Part shown: positions 26,456-38,000 of the stretch, piece after piece
Numbering within the stretch: the stretch's first letter is position 1
Layout of the letters: every line of letters starts with the position of its first letter
Source of the DNA: Mesorhizobium sp. J8
GTDB lineage: Bacteria > Pseudomonadota > Alphaproteobacteria > Rhizobiales > Rhizobiaceae
Reading direction: 5' to 3'
Length of the DNA: 64,000 nt
Assembly (NCBI RefSeq): GCF_016591715.1
Contig: NZ_AP024109.1
Location: 3,720,001-3,784,000, forward strand
Translations under genes and position numbers: made by a program
Notes under the pieces: model-generated
Told to the model about the DNA's origin: nothing
The model's database searches: none
The model's input: the letters and a program-made list of their open reading frames with translations, nothing else

Positions 26456-27310
26456 TCAGTGTCCGGGAGGAAGCTCGGTTTCGCGTCGCAGCATAGCATC
26501 GGTCAGCGCCAGCGCGTCCACGTTGATTGCGACATCGTGGACGCGAAACAGGTCGGCTCCTTTCAAGCGCAGGATGACGCTGGTGGCCGCCGTGCCGGCC
26601 GCCCGATCGCCAGGCTCGCGCCCCGTCGCGCTGCCGATGAAGCGCTTGCGTGAGGTCCCCGCCATCAGCGGATAGCCGAGCGCCTGAAGCTCGGAAAACC
26701 GCGCCATCAGGTCGAGGTTTTCCTCCGCCGTCTCCTTGGCGAAACCGAAGCCTGCATCGAGCACGATCTGGCTGTCGGCGACCTTGGCGGCGCGCGCGAT
26801 CTCCAGCGATTTGCGCAGGAACAGGAACTGGTCCTCGATCACGTCGGCCAGCTTCTGCCGTTCGCGGCCGGTATGCATGATGACGAGCCCGGCCCCGGTC
26901 TCGGCGGCGACGCGCGCGATGCCGGGCTCGCGCTGCAACCCCCAGACATCGTTGACGATATGGGCGCCGGCGGCGACCGCCCGCCGCGCCGTGTCCTCGC
27001 GATAGGTATCGACCGAGATCAGCGCCTCGCCGGAAGCGGCGAGCGCGGCGATAATGGGCAGCACGCGCCCCTGCTCTTCTTCAGCTGTGATCGGAGCAAA
27101 ACCAGGCCGGGTCGATTCCCCGCCGACATCGATCACCGCAGCGCCCTCGCCCACCATGCGGCGCGCCTGCTCCAGCGCCCTCTCGGGCGCGATGAACAGG
27201 CCGCCGTCGGAAAAACTGTCGGGCGTCACGTTGAGGATGCCGACGACGACGGCCTTCGGACCGAGGTCGAGATAGCGTCCATGCGCCAGCTGCCATCGCC
27301 TTGTCGTCAT
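26456..27310 (-). CDS. folP: Dihydropteroate synthase
   Basis: A 284-residue TIM-barrel enzyme that joins p-aminobenzoate to the pterin pyrophosphate; it is the target of sulphonamides. Motifs are GILNVTPDSFSDGG (pyrophosphate loop), DVGGESTRPG (the loop that includes sulphonamide-resistance positions), DVWGLQ, VLDAGFGFAK and GTSRKRFIG. It is the first gene of the folate operon. Confidence 0.95.
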   Translation of the reverse strand: MTTRRWQLAHGRYLDLGPKAVVVGILNVTPDSFSDGGLFIAPERALEQARRMVGEGAAVIDVGGESTRPGFAPITAEEEQGRVLPIIAALAASGEALISVDTYREDTARRAVAAGAHIVNDVWGLQREPGIARVAAETGAGLVIMHTGRERQKLADVIEDQFLFLRKSLEIARAAKVADSQIVLDAGFGFAKETAEENLDLMARFSELQALGYPLMAGTSRKRFIGSATGREPGDRAAGTAATSVILRLKGADLFRVHDVAINVDALALTDAMLRRETELPPGH

Positions 27311-27394
27311 TGTCCATCAACCATGCGTGATCCGCGCGAAATCAATTCCGTTGCGCTGGCGACGGCCCTAAAGCAAGGTGCGTGAAGAGGCAAT

Positions 27395-28015
27395 ATGATG
27401 AACCGATCCCTGCTCTGCGCCCTGATGCTCGCATTGACCGCCATGCCGGCGGGCGCGGCCAATCTGGTGAAGACCTACAGCTATTTCAGCGTCGGCGGGC
27501 GCACGCTCGACGATATCCAGAACCAGCTGTCGAGAAACGGCCCCGAGGTGAAGAGCACCGGCTCGCGGCACCCGGGCGCCACGCAGATGGCCTTCACCAC
27601 CCGGATCAGCTACGCGCAGAGCGCCGAGTCCTGCCGCATCGCCGATGCCGCCGTCACCGTGAAGGCCAAGGTGATCCTCCCCGAATGGCGGCGCCCGCGC
27701 AAAGCCGATCCCAATGTCAGGCTGTTCTGGGACACGCTGTCGGCCGACATCAAGCGGCATGAGGAACGTCATGTCGAGATCGCCAAGAACCATGCGCGCA
27801 TGCTCGAGGACGCGCTGAAGGCTCTCCCCGCGCAAAAGACCTGCGAGGCAGCAAAGGCGAAGGCCGCCGCGATCCAGGCAGCCGAACTCGCCAGGCACGA
27901 TCAGGACCAGGTGCGCTTCGACCGCGTCGAGAGCGTCAATTTCGAAAGCCGTATCCTTCGCCTGATGCGCTACCGGATGGAGCGCGTCGAAGCCGGGCAA
28001 CTGCCGCCGCCTTGA
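27395..28015 (+). CDS. DUF922 secreted protein with HEExH-like motif
   Basis: A 206-residue exported protein: signal peptide MMNRSLLCALMLALTAMPAG, then a DUF922 domain ending in IKRHEERHVEIAKNHA. The HExxH-like arrangement (HEERH) resembles a metal-binding site, and the family has been proposed as Zn-dependent peptidases, but activity is unproven. It is divergent from folP with an 84-bp gap and has no partner gene. Confidence 0.75.
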   Translation: MMNRSLLCALMLALTAMPAGAANLVKTYSYFSVGGRTLDDIQNQLSRNGPEVKSTGSRHPGATQMAFTTRISYAQSAESCRIADAAVTVKAKVILPEWRRPRKADPNVRLFWDTLSADIKRHEERHVEIAKNHARMLEDALKALPAQKTCEAAKAKAAAIQAAELARHDQDQVRFDRVESVNFESRILRLMRYRMERVEAGQLPPP

Positions 28016-28099
28016 CCGGAAGCAAGCCGCCTCCGAGGCCAATTTCGCCCAAACATGGTACCAGACCGGGAAAACTTTCGAAGGGCGGTCGAAATCGGC

Positions 28100-28119
28100 C
28101 TATATCGAACGACATATAG
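28100..28119. promoter_or_regulatory. Inverted repeat upstream of the DHA2 exporter gene
   Basis: CTATAT (28100-28105) and ATATAG (28114-28119) flank eight bases in the 206-bp gap before the exporter. It could be an operator or part of the promoter; no other element is clear there. Confidence 0.35.
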
Positions 28120-28221
28120 CGGGGTCGAAACACTCGAACCGCCACCCACGATGAGAGACCAAGGCGCGACCGGCCAAAGCCATCTTGGCGCGCCAGGCAT
28201 CAGCCTTTGAAAGAATGACGC

Positions 28222-29706
28222 ATGGACCAGACCGTCGAGAACCAGGCGATGGCGCCGAAAGCTGCGCCGCTGATGAGCGAGAGCGAGAAGAATACGATCA
28301 TCGGCGGCGTGCTGTTGTCGATGCTGCTGGCAGCACTTGACCAGACCATCGTTGCCCCCGCTCTGCCGACGATCGCGCGCGCGCTCGGCCATGCCGAATA
28401 TCTGCCATGGATCGTCACCGGCTATCTTTTGACCGCGACGGCGGTGGCCCCGCTCTACGGCAAGATCTCCGATGTCTATGGACGCCGGCCGGTCATCCAC
28501 GCCGGCATCCTTATCTTCCTGTTCGGGTCGCTGGTCAGCGCGCTTGCCCCCAACATGCTGGTGCTGGTCATCGGCCGCGCCATCCAGGGCGCCGGCGGCG
28601 GCGGTCTCTTCGCCCTGGCCCAGACGGTGATCGGCGATCTCGTGCCGCCGCGCGAGCGCGCCCGCTACGCGGCCTGGATCTCCGGCACCTGGGCAGTGGC
28701 CAGCGTCGCCGGTCCGCTGCTCGGCGGCGTCTTTGCCGAGCACCTGCACTGGTCGTTGATCTTCTGGATCAACCTGCCGATCGGCTTCCTGGCCATGGCG
28801 ATCGTCAACAACCCGCTGAAAAAGCTGCCGATCGCGGCCAAGCATCACCGCATCGACGGGCTGGGCGCGGTGCTGTTGGTCATCGCGACCGCGCTGCTGC
28901 TTCTGGCGCTCAGTTGGGGCGGCAGCACCTATCCCTGGTTCTCATCGGAGATCATCGGATTGGTGGCCTTCTCGGCCGTGTTCTGGTTCTTCTTCGCGCT
29001 GAGACTGCTGAGGGCGGTCGAGCCCCTGGTCTCGCTAGAAGTGCTGGGCAACCCGATCGTGCTCGCCGGCACGCTGTCGATGTTCCTGTTGCAGGCCGCG
29101 AATATCGGCGCATCGGTCTACCTGCCGGTCTATCTGCAGTCAATCGTCGGGCTTTCGGTGAGCGAATCCGGCACGGCGATGCTCGGCCTCCTGCTCGGCA
29201 CGGTTGCCGGCGCCGCCTTCAGTGGCCGCATGATCCCACGTTTCGTCCACTACAAGCGCATCGCCATGATCGGCCTCAGCCTGGCAATCCTGTGCATAGG
29301 CCTGCTCAGTGCCATTGCGGGACACGCCTCGCTGCTCGAGGTCGAAATCCTGACCACGCTGATCGGCGTGGGCAGCGGCACGACCTTCCCGGTCGCTACC
29401 GTCTCGGTCCAGAATGCGGTCGACCGCGCGCATCTCGGCGTCGCGACGGGCGTGCTGACCTTCCTGCGCACGCTCGGCGGGGCGCTGGGGGTCGCCATGC
29501 TCGGCGCCGTCGCGCTGGGTTTTGGCCTGCCCTTGGCCGCCGAAGGCTCGCAGACGCACGTCCAGTTGGCCTCGGCATTGCCGTTCGTGATGATCTTCCT
29601 CACCGCCGGCATCACGCTTGTGCTTGCGCTGATCACGCTGGCCCTGATGCCGGAAAAGGAACTGCGCGGCCACGACGAGCACGTCGCGCCCGTGCTTGCG
29701 GAGTAG
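28222..29706 (+). CDS. DHA2-family MFS multidrug exporter (EmrB/QacA type)
   Basis: A 494-residue protein with about 14 helices. Motif D1 is LDQTIVAPALPTIARAL, motif A is GKISDVYGRRP, and motif C is AVASVAGPLLGG, the drug:H+ antiporter signature of helix 5. It would export toxic organic compounds using the proton gradient. There is no EmrA-like adaptor beside it, so it probably works alone in the inner membrane. A palindromic repeat lies right after the stop. Confidence 0.88.
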   Translation: MDQTVENQAMAPKAAPLMSESEKNTIIGGVLLSMLLAALDQTIVAPALPTIARALGHAEYLPWIVTGYLLTATAVAPLYGKISDVYGRRPVIHAGILIFLFGSLVSALAPNMLVLVIGRAIQGAGGGGLFALAQTVIGDLVPPRERARYAAWISGTWAVASVAGPLLGGVFAEHLHWSLIFWINLPIGFLAMAIVNNPLKKLPIAAKHHRIDGLGAVLLVIATALLLLALSWGGSTYPWFSSEIIGLVAFSAVFWFFFALRLLRAVEPLVSLEVLGNPIVLAGTLSMFLLQAANIGASVYLPVYLQSIVGLSVSESGTAMLGLLLGTVAGAAFSGRMIPRFVHYKRIAMIGLSLAILCIGLLSAIAGHASLLEVEILTTLIGVGSGTTFPVATVSVQNAVDRAHLGVATGVLTFLRTLGGALGVAMLGAVALGFGLPLAAEGSQTHVQLASALPFVMIFLTAGITLVLALITLALMPEKELRGHDEHVAPVLAE

Positions 29707-29714
29707 ATGGCCTG

Positions 29715-29766
29715 AAGGTGTGTTGAGATTCAGGTCAGGCCGGCATCACCTGAATATCAATATACC

Positions 29767-29768
<2 letters not shown>
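29715..29768. repeat. Palindromic repeat between the convergent exporter and reductase genes (short form)
   Basis: A near-perfect inverted repeat with 21-base arms (29715-29735 and 29748-29768, three mismatches) and cores GATTCAGGT and ACCTGAAT. The same outer arms occur at 57389-57534, where about 90 extra bases sit inside. Its end overlaps the stop codon of the reductase gene, so it may act as a two-way terminator. Confidence 0.7.
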
Positions 29769-31210
<1,442 letters not shown>

Positions 31211-31316
31211 TAAAGTCACCTGAGGAGTCGCAGCCGAGATAATCACTCCACCGGACAAGTCAACTGCGGCGCGAAAGCGCCACGAAATGACGTTTTTCAA
31301 AAAGATAGTGCTAAGA

Positions 31317-31417
31317 GCAATTCCAGGAAAAGTGCGCAGCGGTTTTCCGCCCGGAATTGCGTAAAAATGAAGAGCTAGAACGGTTCAGCGATTCCGTGAA
31401 ACGCTGAACCGCTCTAG
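31317..31417 (+). repeat. Nested-hairpin intergenic repeat, copy B
   Basis: Arms GCAATTCC (31317-31324) and GGAATTGC (31353-31360) enclose a second pair (GGAAAA, TTTTCC). Further along CGGTTCAGCG (31381-31390) pairs with CGCTGAACCG (31402-31411). It aligns with copy A at 20695-20790. It reaches the stop codon of the Hpt gene and could terminate it. Confidence 0.7.
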
Positions 31418-31788
31418 CGGCTGATGCCGGCGATGAAATCGCGCACTTCCTCGATCAACGTGCCGAGCCGCTTGAGCGCGCGGACGTCCTCCGGCTGCTT
31501 TTCGATGATCGCCGCGCATTCGGCGACCGCAAAGGCGCCGATGCCTCGCGCAGAGCCTTTCAAGCCATGTGCCAGCAGAACCCGCTGCCGGGAGTCGGCG
31601 TCGGCGATCTGGTCGCGGACGCTGAGCGACTGGTGCACGAACAGCGCCAGCACCTCGCGTTCGAGGTCGCGGTCGCCCATTGTCTGACGCGCCAGATGGC
31701 CGAGATCCACAGGCCGGGCTCCGACCGTTCCGGAGGCATCTCCCCCCGGCATGGAAAACGCAATACCAGTTTCGCCACGCATACGCAC
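31414..31788 (-). CDS. Histidine phosphotransfer (Hpt) domain protein
   Basis: A 124-residue protein that is essentially one Hpt four-helix domain. The phospho-acceptor is His74 in LLAHGLKGSARGIGA. Such proteins carry phosphate between a hybrid kinase and a response regulator. The partners are not encoded beside it; CckA lies 27 kb away and normally uses ChpT, so a link is not implied. The start may be at 31788 or two residues in (31782). Confidence 0.8.
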   Translation of the reverse strand: MRMRGETGIAFSMPGGDASGTVGARPVDLGHLARQTMGDRDLEREVLALFVHQSLSVRDQIADADSRQRVLLAHGLKGSARGIGAFAVAECAAIIEKQPEDVRALKRLGTLIEEVRDFIAGISR

Positions 31789-32082
31789 TGAACTCCATCA
31801 AGCGGGCAGACGGGCCCAAGAAAATAGGCGACTCCGGTCGCCAAGGGGTTAACGATTGCAGGGGAAAAATGTTGTCACCGGGGCGGCCGGATCACGCTTC
31901 CGTTAACCCTATATTTAAAGTTTTACGTATCGCCCGGAATGCATGTTTTCTTTACCCCTGTGTGTCATTACGATACGAAGGTCCATTTTTCAGCCTCCTG
32001 CTCGGGATAGACAAGCCAGAATCGGGCCAGAATCAGGCCAAAATCATAAGTCCCGCGGCAGCTAGTACAGGGTAGCGAAGGC
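31789..32082. other. Intergenic region between the Hpt gene and the GPR/RgsE gene
   Basis: A 294-bp gap between divergent genes that should hold both promoters. It contains an AT-rich stretch with TTAACCCTATATTTAA at about 31912-31927, which resembles a CtrA site (TTAA, seven bases, TTAA) but with eight bases between the halves. No clear operator or RNA is visible. Confidence 0.4.
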
Positions 32083-35000
32083 ATGGCTAAGAAACCAACG
32101 ACGACCAAGTCTCTCGACAGCGACGTAGCCGCGGAACTGGAAAAGGCGCTCGACCTTGACCTTAACGGCGACGAAGGCGGCCTCGATATGGCGGCGTCGA
32201 TGGAAGATCTCGAGGCGCAGATCTCGGCGGCGGCCGACGAACTGGCGCGCGAGGGCCGCAGCCAGAGGGCGGAGCCGGCGAACAACCCTCAGCCCGCTCC
32301 CCAGCCCCCCAAGGCGCCCGCGGCCAAGCCGGCCGAATTGCGGCCCGTCGAGCCGCGCAACGGACAGCCGTCCGGCTTTACGCCTCCCGCAGGCTTCACG
32401 CCCGCCAATGACGACCGCCAGAAGGACTATAAGACGCTGCTGCACAGCCTCAACCGGCGCGCGTCGAGCACCGTCTATTGGGTGATCGCCTTCATTTCGC
32501 TGGCCTGGATCGCCGGCGCCGGCGGCCTGGCCAATCTCTTGTTCGGCCCCGGCATCTGGAAGATCCGCACCTTCGACCAGTTCTTCGCCCGCCCCGAGCT
32601 GATCGGCCTGGCGGTCGCCGCGATCGTTCCGGTCATCCTGTTCTGGGCGTTCGCGGCCATGATTCGGCGCGCGCAGGAGATGCGCATCGCCGCGCAATCC
32701 ATGACCGAGGTCGCCTTCCGCCTGGCGGAGCCGGAAAACCTCGCCCAGGACCGCGTCATGATGATCGGCCAGGCCGTTCGCCGCGAGGTGGCGGCCATGG
32801 GCGAAGGCATCGAGCGGACCCTCGCTCGCGCGGTCGAGCTCGAAACGCTCGTCCATGGCGAAGTCAGCCAGCTCGAACGCTCCTATTCCGAAAACGAGGC
32901 CCGCATCCGTTCGTTGGTCGATGGTCTGGGCAGCGAGCGCGAGGCGGTCGTCACCCATGCCGAGCGCGTGCGCGCCTCGATTGCCAGCGCCCACGAGACG
33001 CTGCGCGACGAGATCGGCTCGGCCAGCGACATCATCCGCGACTCGATCCTCAACGCCTCGACCAAGCTGTCGATGACGATCAACAATTCCGGCGACACGC
33101 TGATCGATCGCATCAATGAGAGCTCGATGTCGATCTTTGATTCCGTCGAATCGCGCCTGGACAGCATCACCGACCGGCTTTCGACCTCCGGCGAGGCTTT
33201 CGCCAGCCTGCTCGACACCCGTATCGCCAAGCTGACCGACACCACGGACGGCCTCACCCGCTCGCTGACCGACCTGCTCGACGACCGCACCAATGGCATG
33301 GTCTCGCTGCTCGGCGGCGCTGCGCGCACGCTGAATTCGGAATTCGAGGCGAGCCTCAGCGGCATCGAGCGGACGCTGGCCGAGCGCGGCCAGGCGCTGA
33401 TCAGCGAATTCCAGACCCGCGCCGAAGCGCTCGACACCGGCACCCAAAAGCTCAACGCCGCCCTTGAAGCCCGCGCCCGCCAGATCAACGAGACGATGGT
33501 GGAGCGCGCGAAGGAAATCGCCCACGCCTTCGCCGAGAGCAAGGACACGCTGTCGGCGATGATCGATCAGGGCAAGACCCAGATCGGCGCCGATATGGCC
33601 GACATCATCTCGTCGACCTCCTCGATGCTCGAAGCCCGCGCCACCGACTTTGCCGGCCGCATGGAAGCGGCCCGGCATGTGGTGTCGCGGTCCTTTGATT
33701 CTGACATCCAGCGGCTTGCCGACGCCCGCGCCGGCATCGAGGAAGCGGTCGAGAACCACAGCCGCTCGCTTTCGGAAAGCCGCGAACGCATGGCCGCCGC
33801 CATGCAGGAGGACCTGGCGAAATTCGCCGAGGGCCGCGCCGCGATCGATGCCGCCGTCACCAATCAGGTGCAGAAGCTGGCCGAAGGTCGCGGCTTGATC
33901 TCGCGCGCGCTGGAAGAAGACCTGCGCAAGGTCAACGAATCGCGCGCGGCTATCGACGCCTCGCTGGGCAGCCATCTGGAGCGGATCGAGGAAGGCCGCA
34001 ACCGGCTCGCCCAGGCGCTGAACGAAGACTCCGACAGGCTCGTCCAAGCCCGTACAATGATTGACGAAATGGTCGCCGGCCATGTCGGGAAGCTGGCCGA
34101 GGGCCGCAACATCCTTGCGCGCGCCCTTGAAGCCGATCTCGGCAAGCTGCAGGACAGCCGCGCCTCGATCGACGGCCTGGTCGCCGGTCAGGTCGAGAAG
34201 ATCGCCGAGGGCCGTGCCGTGCTCGCCAAGGCACTCGAGACCGACATAATCGGCATCAGGAACCTGATCGAGACCCACTCGACCAAGCTCGCCGAGGACC
34301 GCGGCGAGCTCAGCCGCGCGCTTGAAAGCGATCTGAGCGGCATCCGCGGCCTGATCGACAGCCACGCCGGCAAGCTCGCCGAGGACCGCAGCCTGCTGTC
34401 GCAGACGCTGGAAGCCGACCTCGCCAAGCTCGCCGAAAGCCGTGCCTCGATCGACGGGCTGGTTGCCGGCCAGGTCGAGAAGCTCGCCGAAGGCCGCGAT
34501 ATCCTCAAGCGCGCGCTGGAAGCCGACCTCAACACCATCAAGGGTGCCATTGCGGGACACTCGGACAAGGTGCTGGAGGACCGCGCCCAACTGTCGAAAG
34601 CGCTCGAAGCCGACCTGCAGGCCGTCAGCGGCGCCATCGCCGATCACCAGAGCAGGCTCGCGCAGGATCGCTCGACCTTGTCGAAGGCCTTGGAGGATGA
34701 CCTCCAGACTGTAAGCGGTGCCATCGCCGACCATCAGAACCGGCTTGTCCAGGACCGTTCCGTGCTGTCGAAGTCGCTGGAGGACGATCTCGCCAAGCTC
34801 GCCGAGAGCCGCTCCAGCATCGACGGGCTGGTCGCCGGCCAGGTCGAGAAGCTCGCCGAGGGCCGCGACATCCTCAAGCGTGCGCTGGAAGCAGACCTCA
34901 ATACGATCCAGGGCGCGATCGTCGATCATTCGCAGAAGATCACCGGCCACCGCGCCGAGCTTTCGCGCGCGCTTGAGGCCGATATGGCCAGCGCCAGCGG

Positions 35001-38000
35001 CCTCATGCAGACCCATGCCGACCAGCTGTCGCAGAACCGCGCGACGCTCTCCAAGGCGCTCGAGGACGATCTCGCGAAGCTCGCCGAGAGCCGCGCCTCG
35101 ATCGATGGCCTGGTGTCCGGCCAGGTCGAGAAGCTCGCGGAAGGCCGCGACATCCTCAAGCGCGCGCTGGAAGCGGACCTTGCCAAGCTGGCCGAGAGCC
35201 GCGCCTCGATCGACGGCCTCGTCGCCGGCCAGGTCGAGAAGCTTGCCGAAGGCCGCGACATCCTCACGCGCGCGCTCGAAGCCGACCTTGCCAAGCTGGC
35301 GGAAAGCCGTGCCGGCATCGACGGACTGGTCGCCGGTCAGGTCGAGAAGCTCGCCGAAGGCCGCGACGTGCTCACCCGCGCCCTAGAGGCCGACCTCGCC
35401 AAGCTGGCGGAAAGCCGTGCCGGTATCGACGGGCTCGTCGCCGGCCAGGTCGAAAAGCTCGCCGAGGGCCGCGATATCCTGAAGCGCGCCCTTGAAGCCG
35501 ACCTTCAGAAGCTGACCGAAAGCCGCTCCGAGATCGACAACGTCATCGCCGGCCATGTCGGCAAGCTGTCCGAAGGCCGCGATATGCTGGCCCGCGCCCT
35601 GGAGGATGATCTCGCCAAACTCGCCGATGCGCGCAGGGACGTCGACCGTTCGGTGGCCGGCCATATCGACCAGATCGCCGCCAGGAGCAGCGACATCTCG
35701 GCGGCGATTGCCGCCGACGTCGAGAAGATCGAGCAGGCCTTCAGCCGCCAGACCGGTATCATCGAAGAGCGCGCCGGCACCATGGAGCGTGCGCTGTCGA
35801 CCGGCGTCGACAATGTGCGCGGCGTGCTGGAAAAGACCGCCGTGTTCGTGGCTGGCGCGCTGCGCGACAAGGTCATGGAGGTCACCAGCGCCCTGCATGA
35901 GCAGGCAGGCGCCGCCTTCAGCGACGCCGATCGCAAGATCGCCGAGCGCGCCGAGCAGACTTCCGCCGCGCTGCTTGCCAGGGCCGAAGACATCGCCCAG
36001 GCCTTCGAGGCAGCCGACCGCCGCCTCCACGAACGCGCCCAGGACACGTCCAACATGCTGATGGCGCGCGCCGACGACGCATCGAACGCGCTCATGGCCC
36101 GTGCCGAGGAGACCGCCGACAAGCTCGCCACGCGCGCCGGCGAGATCGCCAACACCTTCGACGCGGCCGACCAGAAGCTGGTTGCCCGCGCCGTCGAGAC
36201 GGCGCAGTCGCTGGCCGCCCGCGCCGGCGACATCCTGCGCAACTTCGAGGGCGCCGACGAGCGGTTGTCGATGCGTATCACCGAATCGGCCGAAGCGCTG
36301 GCCGCCCGCGCCAGCGATCTCGGCCGCATCTTCGACGCCGCGGACCAGCACCTGATCTCGCGTATTGCTGAAGGCTCGGAAGCGTTGTCGTCGCGGGCGT
36401 CCGAAATTGCCCGCATCTTCGACGATGCCGACAGCCGCCTGGTGTCGCGCATCGCCTCGAGCACCTCGACCATCGGCGAGCACGCCGACACGATCGTCGG
36501 CGCCTTCGCCGCCACCGAGCAGCGTGTCGCCGACCGGGCCCGCCAGACCGGCCAGGAGCTTGCCGTGCATGCCCGCGAGATCGAGCAGGCGCTGGCCGGC
36601 GCCGACGAGCGGCTTGCCGCAAGCGCCGCTGCCGCCGCTTCCCGCGTCGAGGACCAGGTCGCGAGCGTGGAAAGCCGCCTCGCCTACAGCGCCGAAACCA
36701 TGGGCCAGAAGCTCAACGAGCAGGTCTCAAGCGCCGAGGCCCAGCTCATCTCGCGCGCCAACGTCATTGCCGAGACCTTCACGGCAGTCGGCCAGCATAT
36801 CGGCCACAGCACCAACGAGGCCGCGCGCACGATCGGCGCCAACACCCGCGAGCTCAACACCATGCTCGCGGCGCGTTCGGCCGAGATGGCCAAAATCCTC
36901 GACGAGACCGCCAAGCCGTTGGTCGAGCGCTTCGCCCAGGGCGGCTCCGAGCTGCAGCGCAGCATGGAAGAGGTCGCCGAACGGGCGGCCGAGAAACTGC
37001 GCAGCGAGAACACGAACCTCGTCAATGCTCTCGCCAGCCGCACGGCCGAAACGCTGTCGGCCGTCGAAGGCGCTCGCTCGTCGCTCGCCGACAGCGTGGC
37101 CGATCTCATCGGCCGCATGACGACCTCCAGCGCGCAGCTCGGGCAGCTCATCGAGCAGGCGGCCGTCAACCTCGGCCAGGTCGAGGAGCGGCTCTCCGGC
37201 AGCACGCAGAGCTTCGCCGCGACCACCGAGAAGGCCGCCCAGACCTTCGCCAGCTCGGCGCGTCTCGTCGATTCCAACACGACGCGGCTCACCGACCTGT
37301 CCTCGGCGACGCTGCGCGAGGTGGCCTCGATCGCGACCAAGTTCGACGAGCACAGCCGGCTGCTCTCCAGCGCCTCCAACCTGCTCAGCTCCGCGCAGAG
37401 CAATCTCGAGCACACGCTGGAGCGTCAATCCTCGCTGGAAGACCTCGCCGTCGGCCTGGTCAAGAAGTCCGAAGACCTCGAGAAGGTGATGCGCTCCTTC
37501 GAGAACCTCGTCGGCCAGACGATGCAGACCGCGGAAGGCCGCACGATGGAATCGGCGGAAAAGATCCGCACCGCCATCGCCGAGGTCATCGATTCGGCGA
37601 CGCGTCGCTTTGCCGACGCCACCGAGGAGATGCGCCGCACCGCGGGCTCGATCAAGAGCGAGTTGGATCTCACTCGCGCCGAGCTGAAGAAGGGCGTCAT
37701 CGAGATGCCTGAAGAGGCCAAGGAATCGACCTCGGCCATCCGTCGCGCTGTCGCGGAGCAGATCAACGCGCTCAAGGAACTGTCGGATATCGTTGCGAAA
37801 TCCGGCCGCAGCGGCTCAAGCGAACAAGGCGAACCCCGCGGTCTGCGCCCTGCTCCGCAGGCACCGGCCCGCGCCGCCGAGCCACCGCTGCGCCGCCCGC
37901 CGGCGCCGCAGCCGCAGCCGCAACCCACGGCGCGCGCTCCGCAGGCACCGCTTGCCGAGACCACGCTGCGCGGCACGCTCGACCTGGAGCGCCCCGCCGA

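Noticed and set aside
31912..31927. A CtrA binding site upstream of the GPR/RgsE gene
   Set aside because: TTAA halves are separated by eight bases instead of seven, and the flanks do not match; kept only as a remark.
32062..35016. A 984-codon open frame on the minus strand inside the GPR/RgsE gene, and similar long antisense frames at 23176-25395 and 52347-55880
   Set aside because: They lie opposite strong genes, have repetitive His/Asp/Arg/Gly-rich translations without domains, and are explained by high-GC codon bias of the true gene.
33801..35740. A CRISPR-like or satellite repeat array
   Set aside because: The repeats are in-frame coding units of 36 and 29 residues within one long gene, with no spacers.
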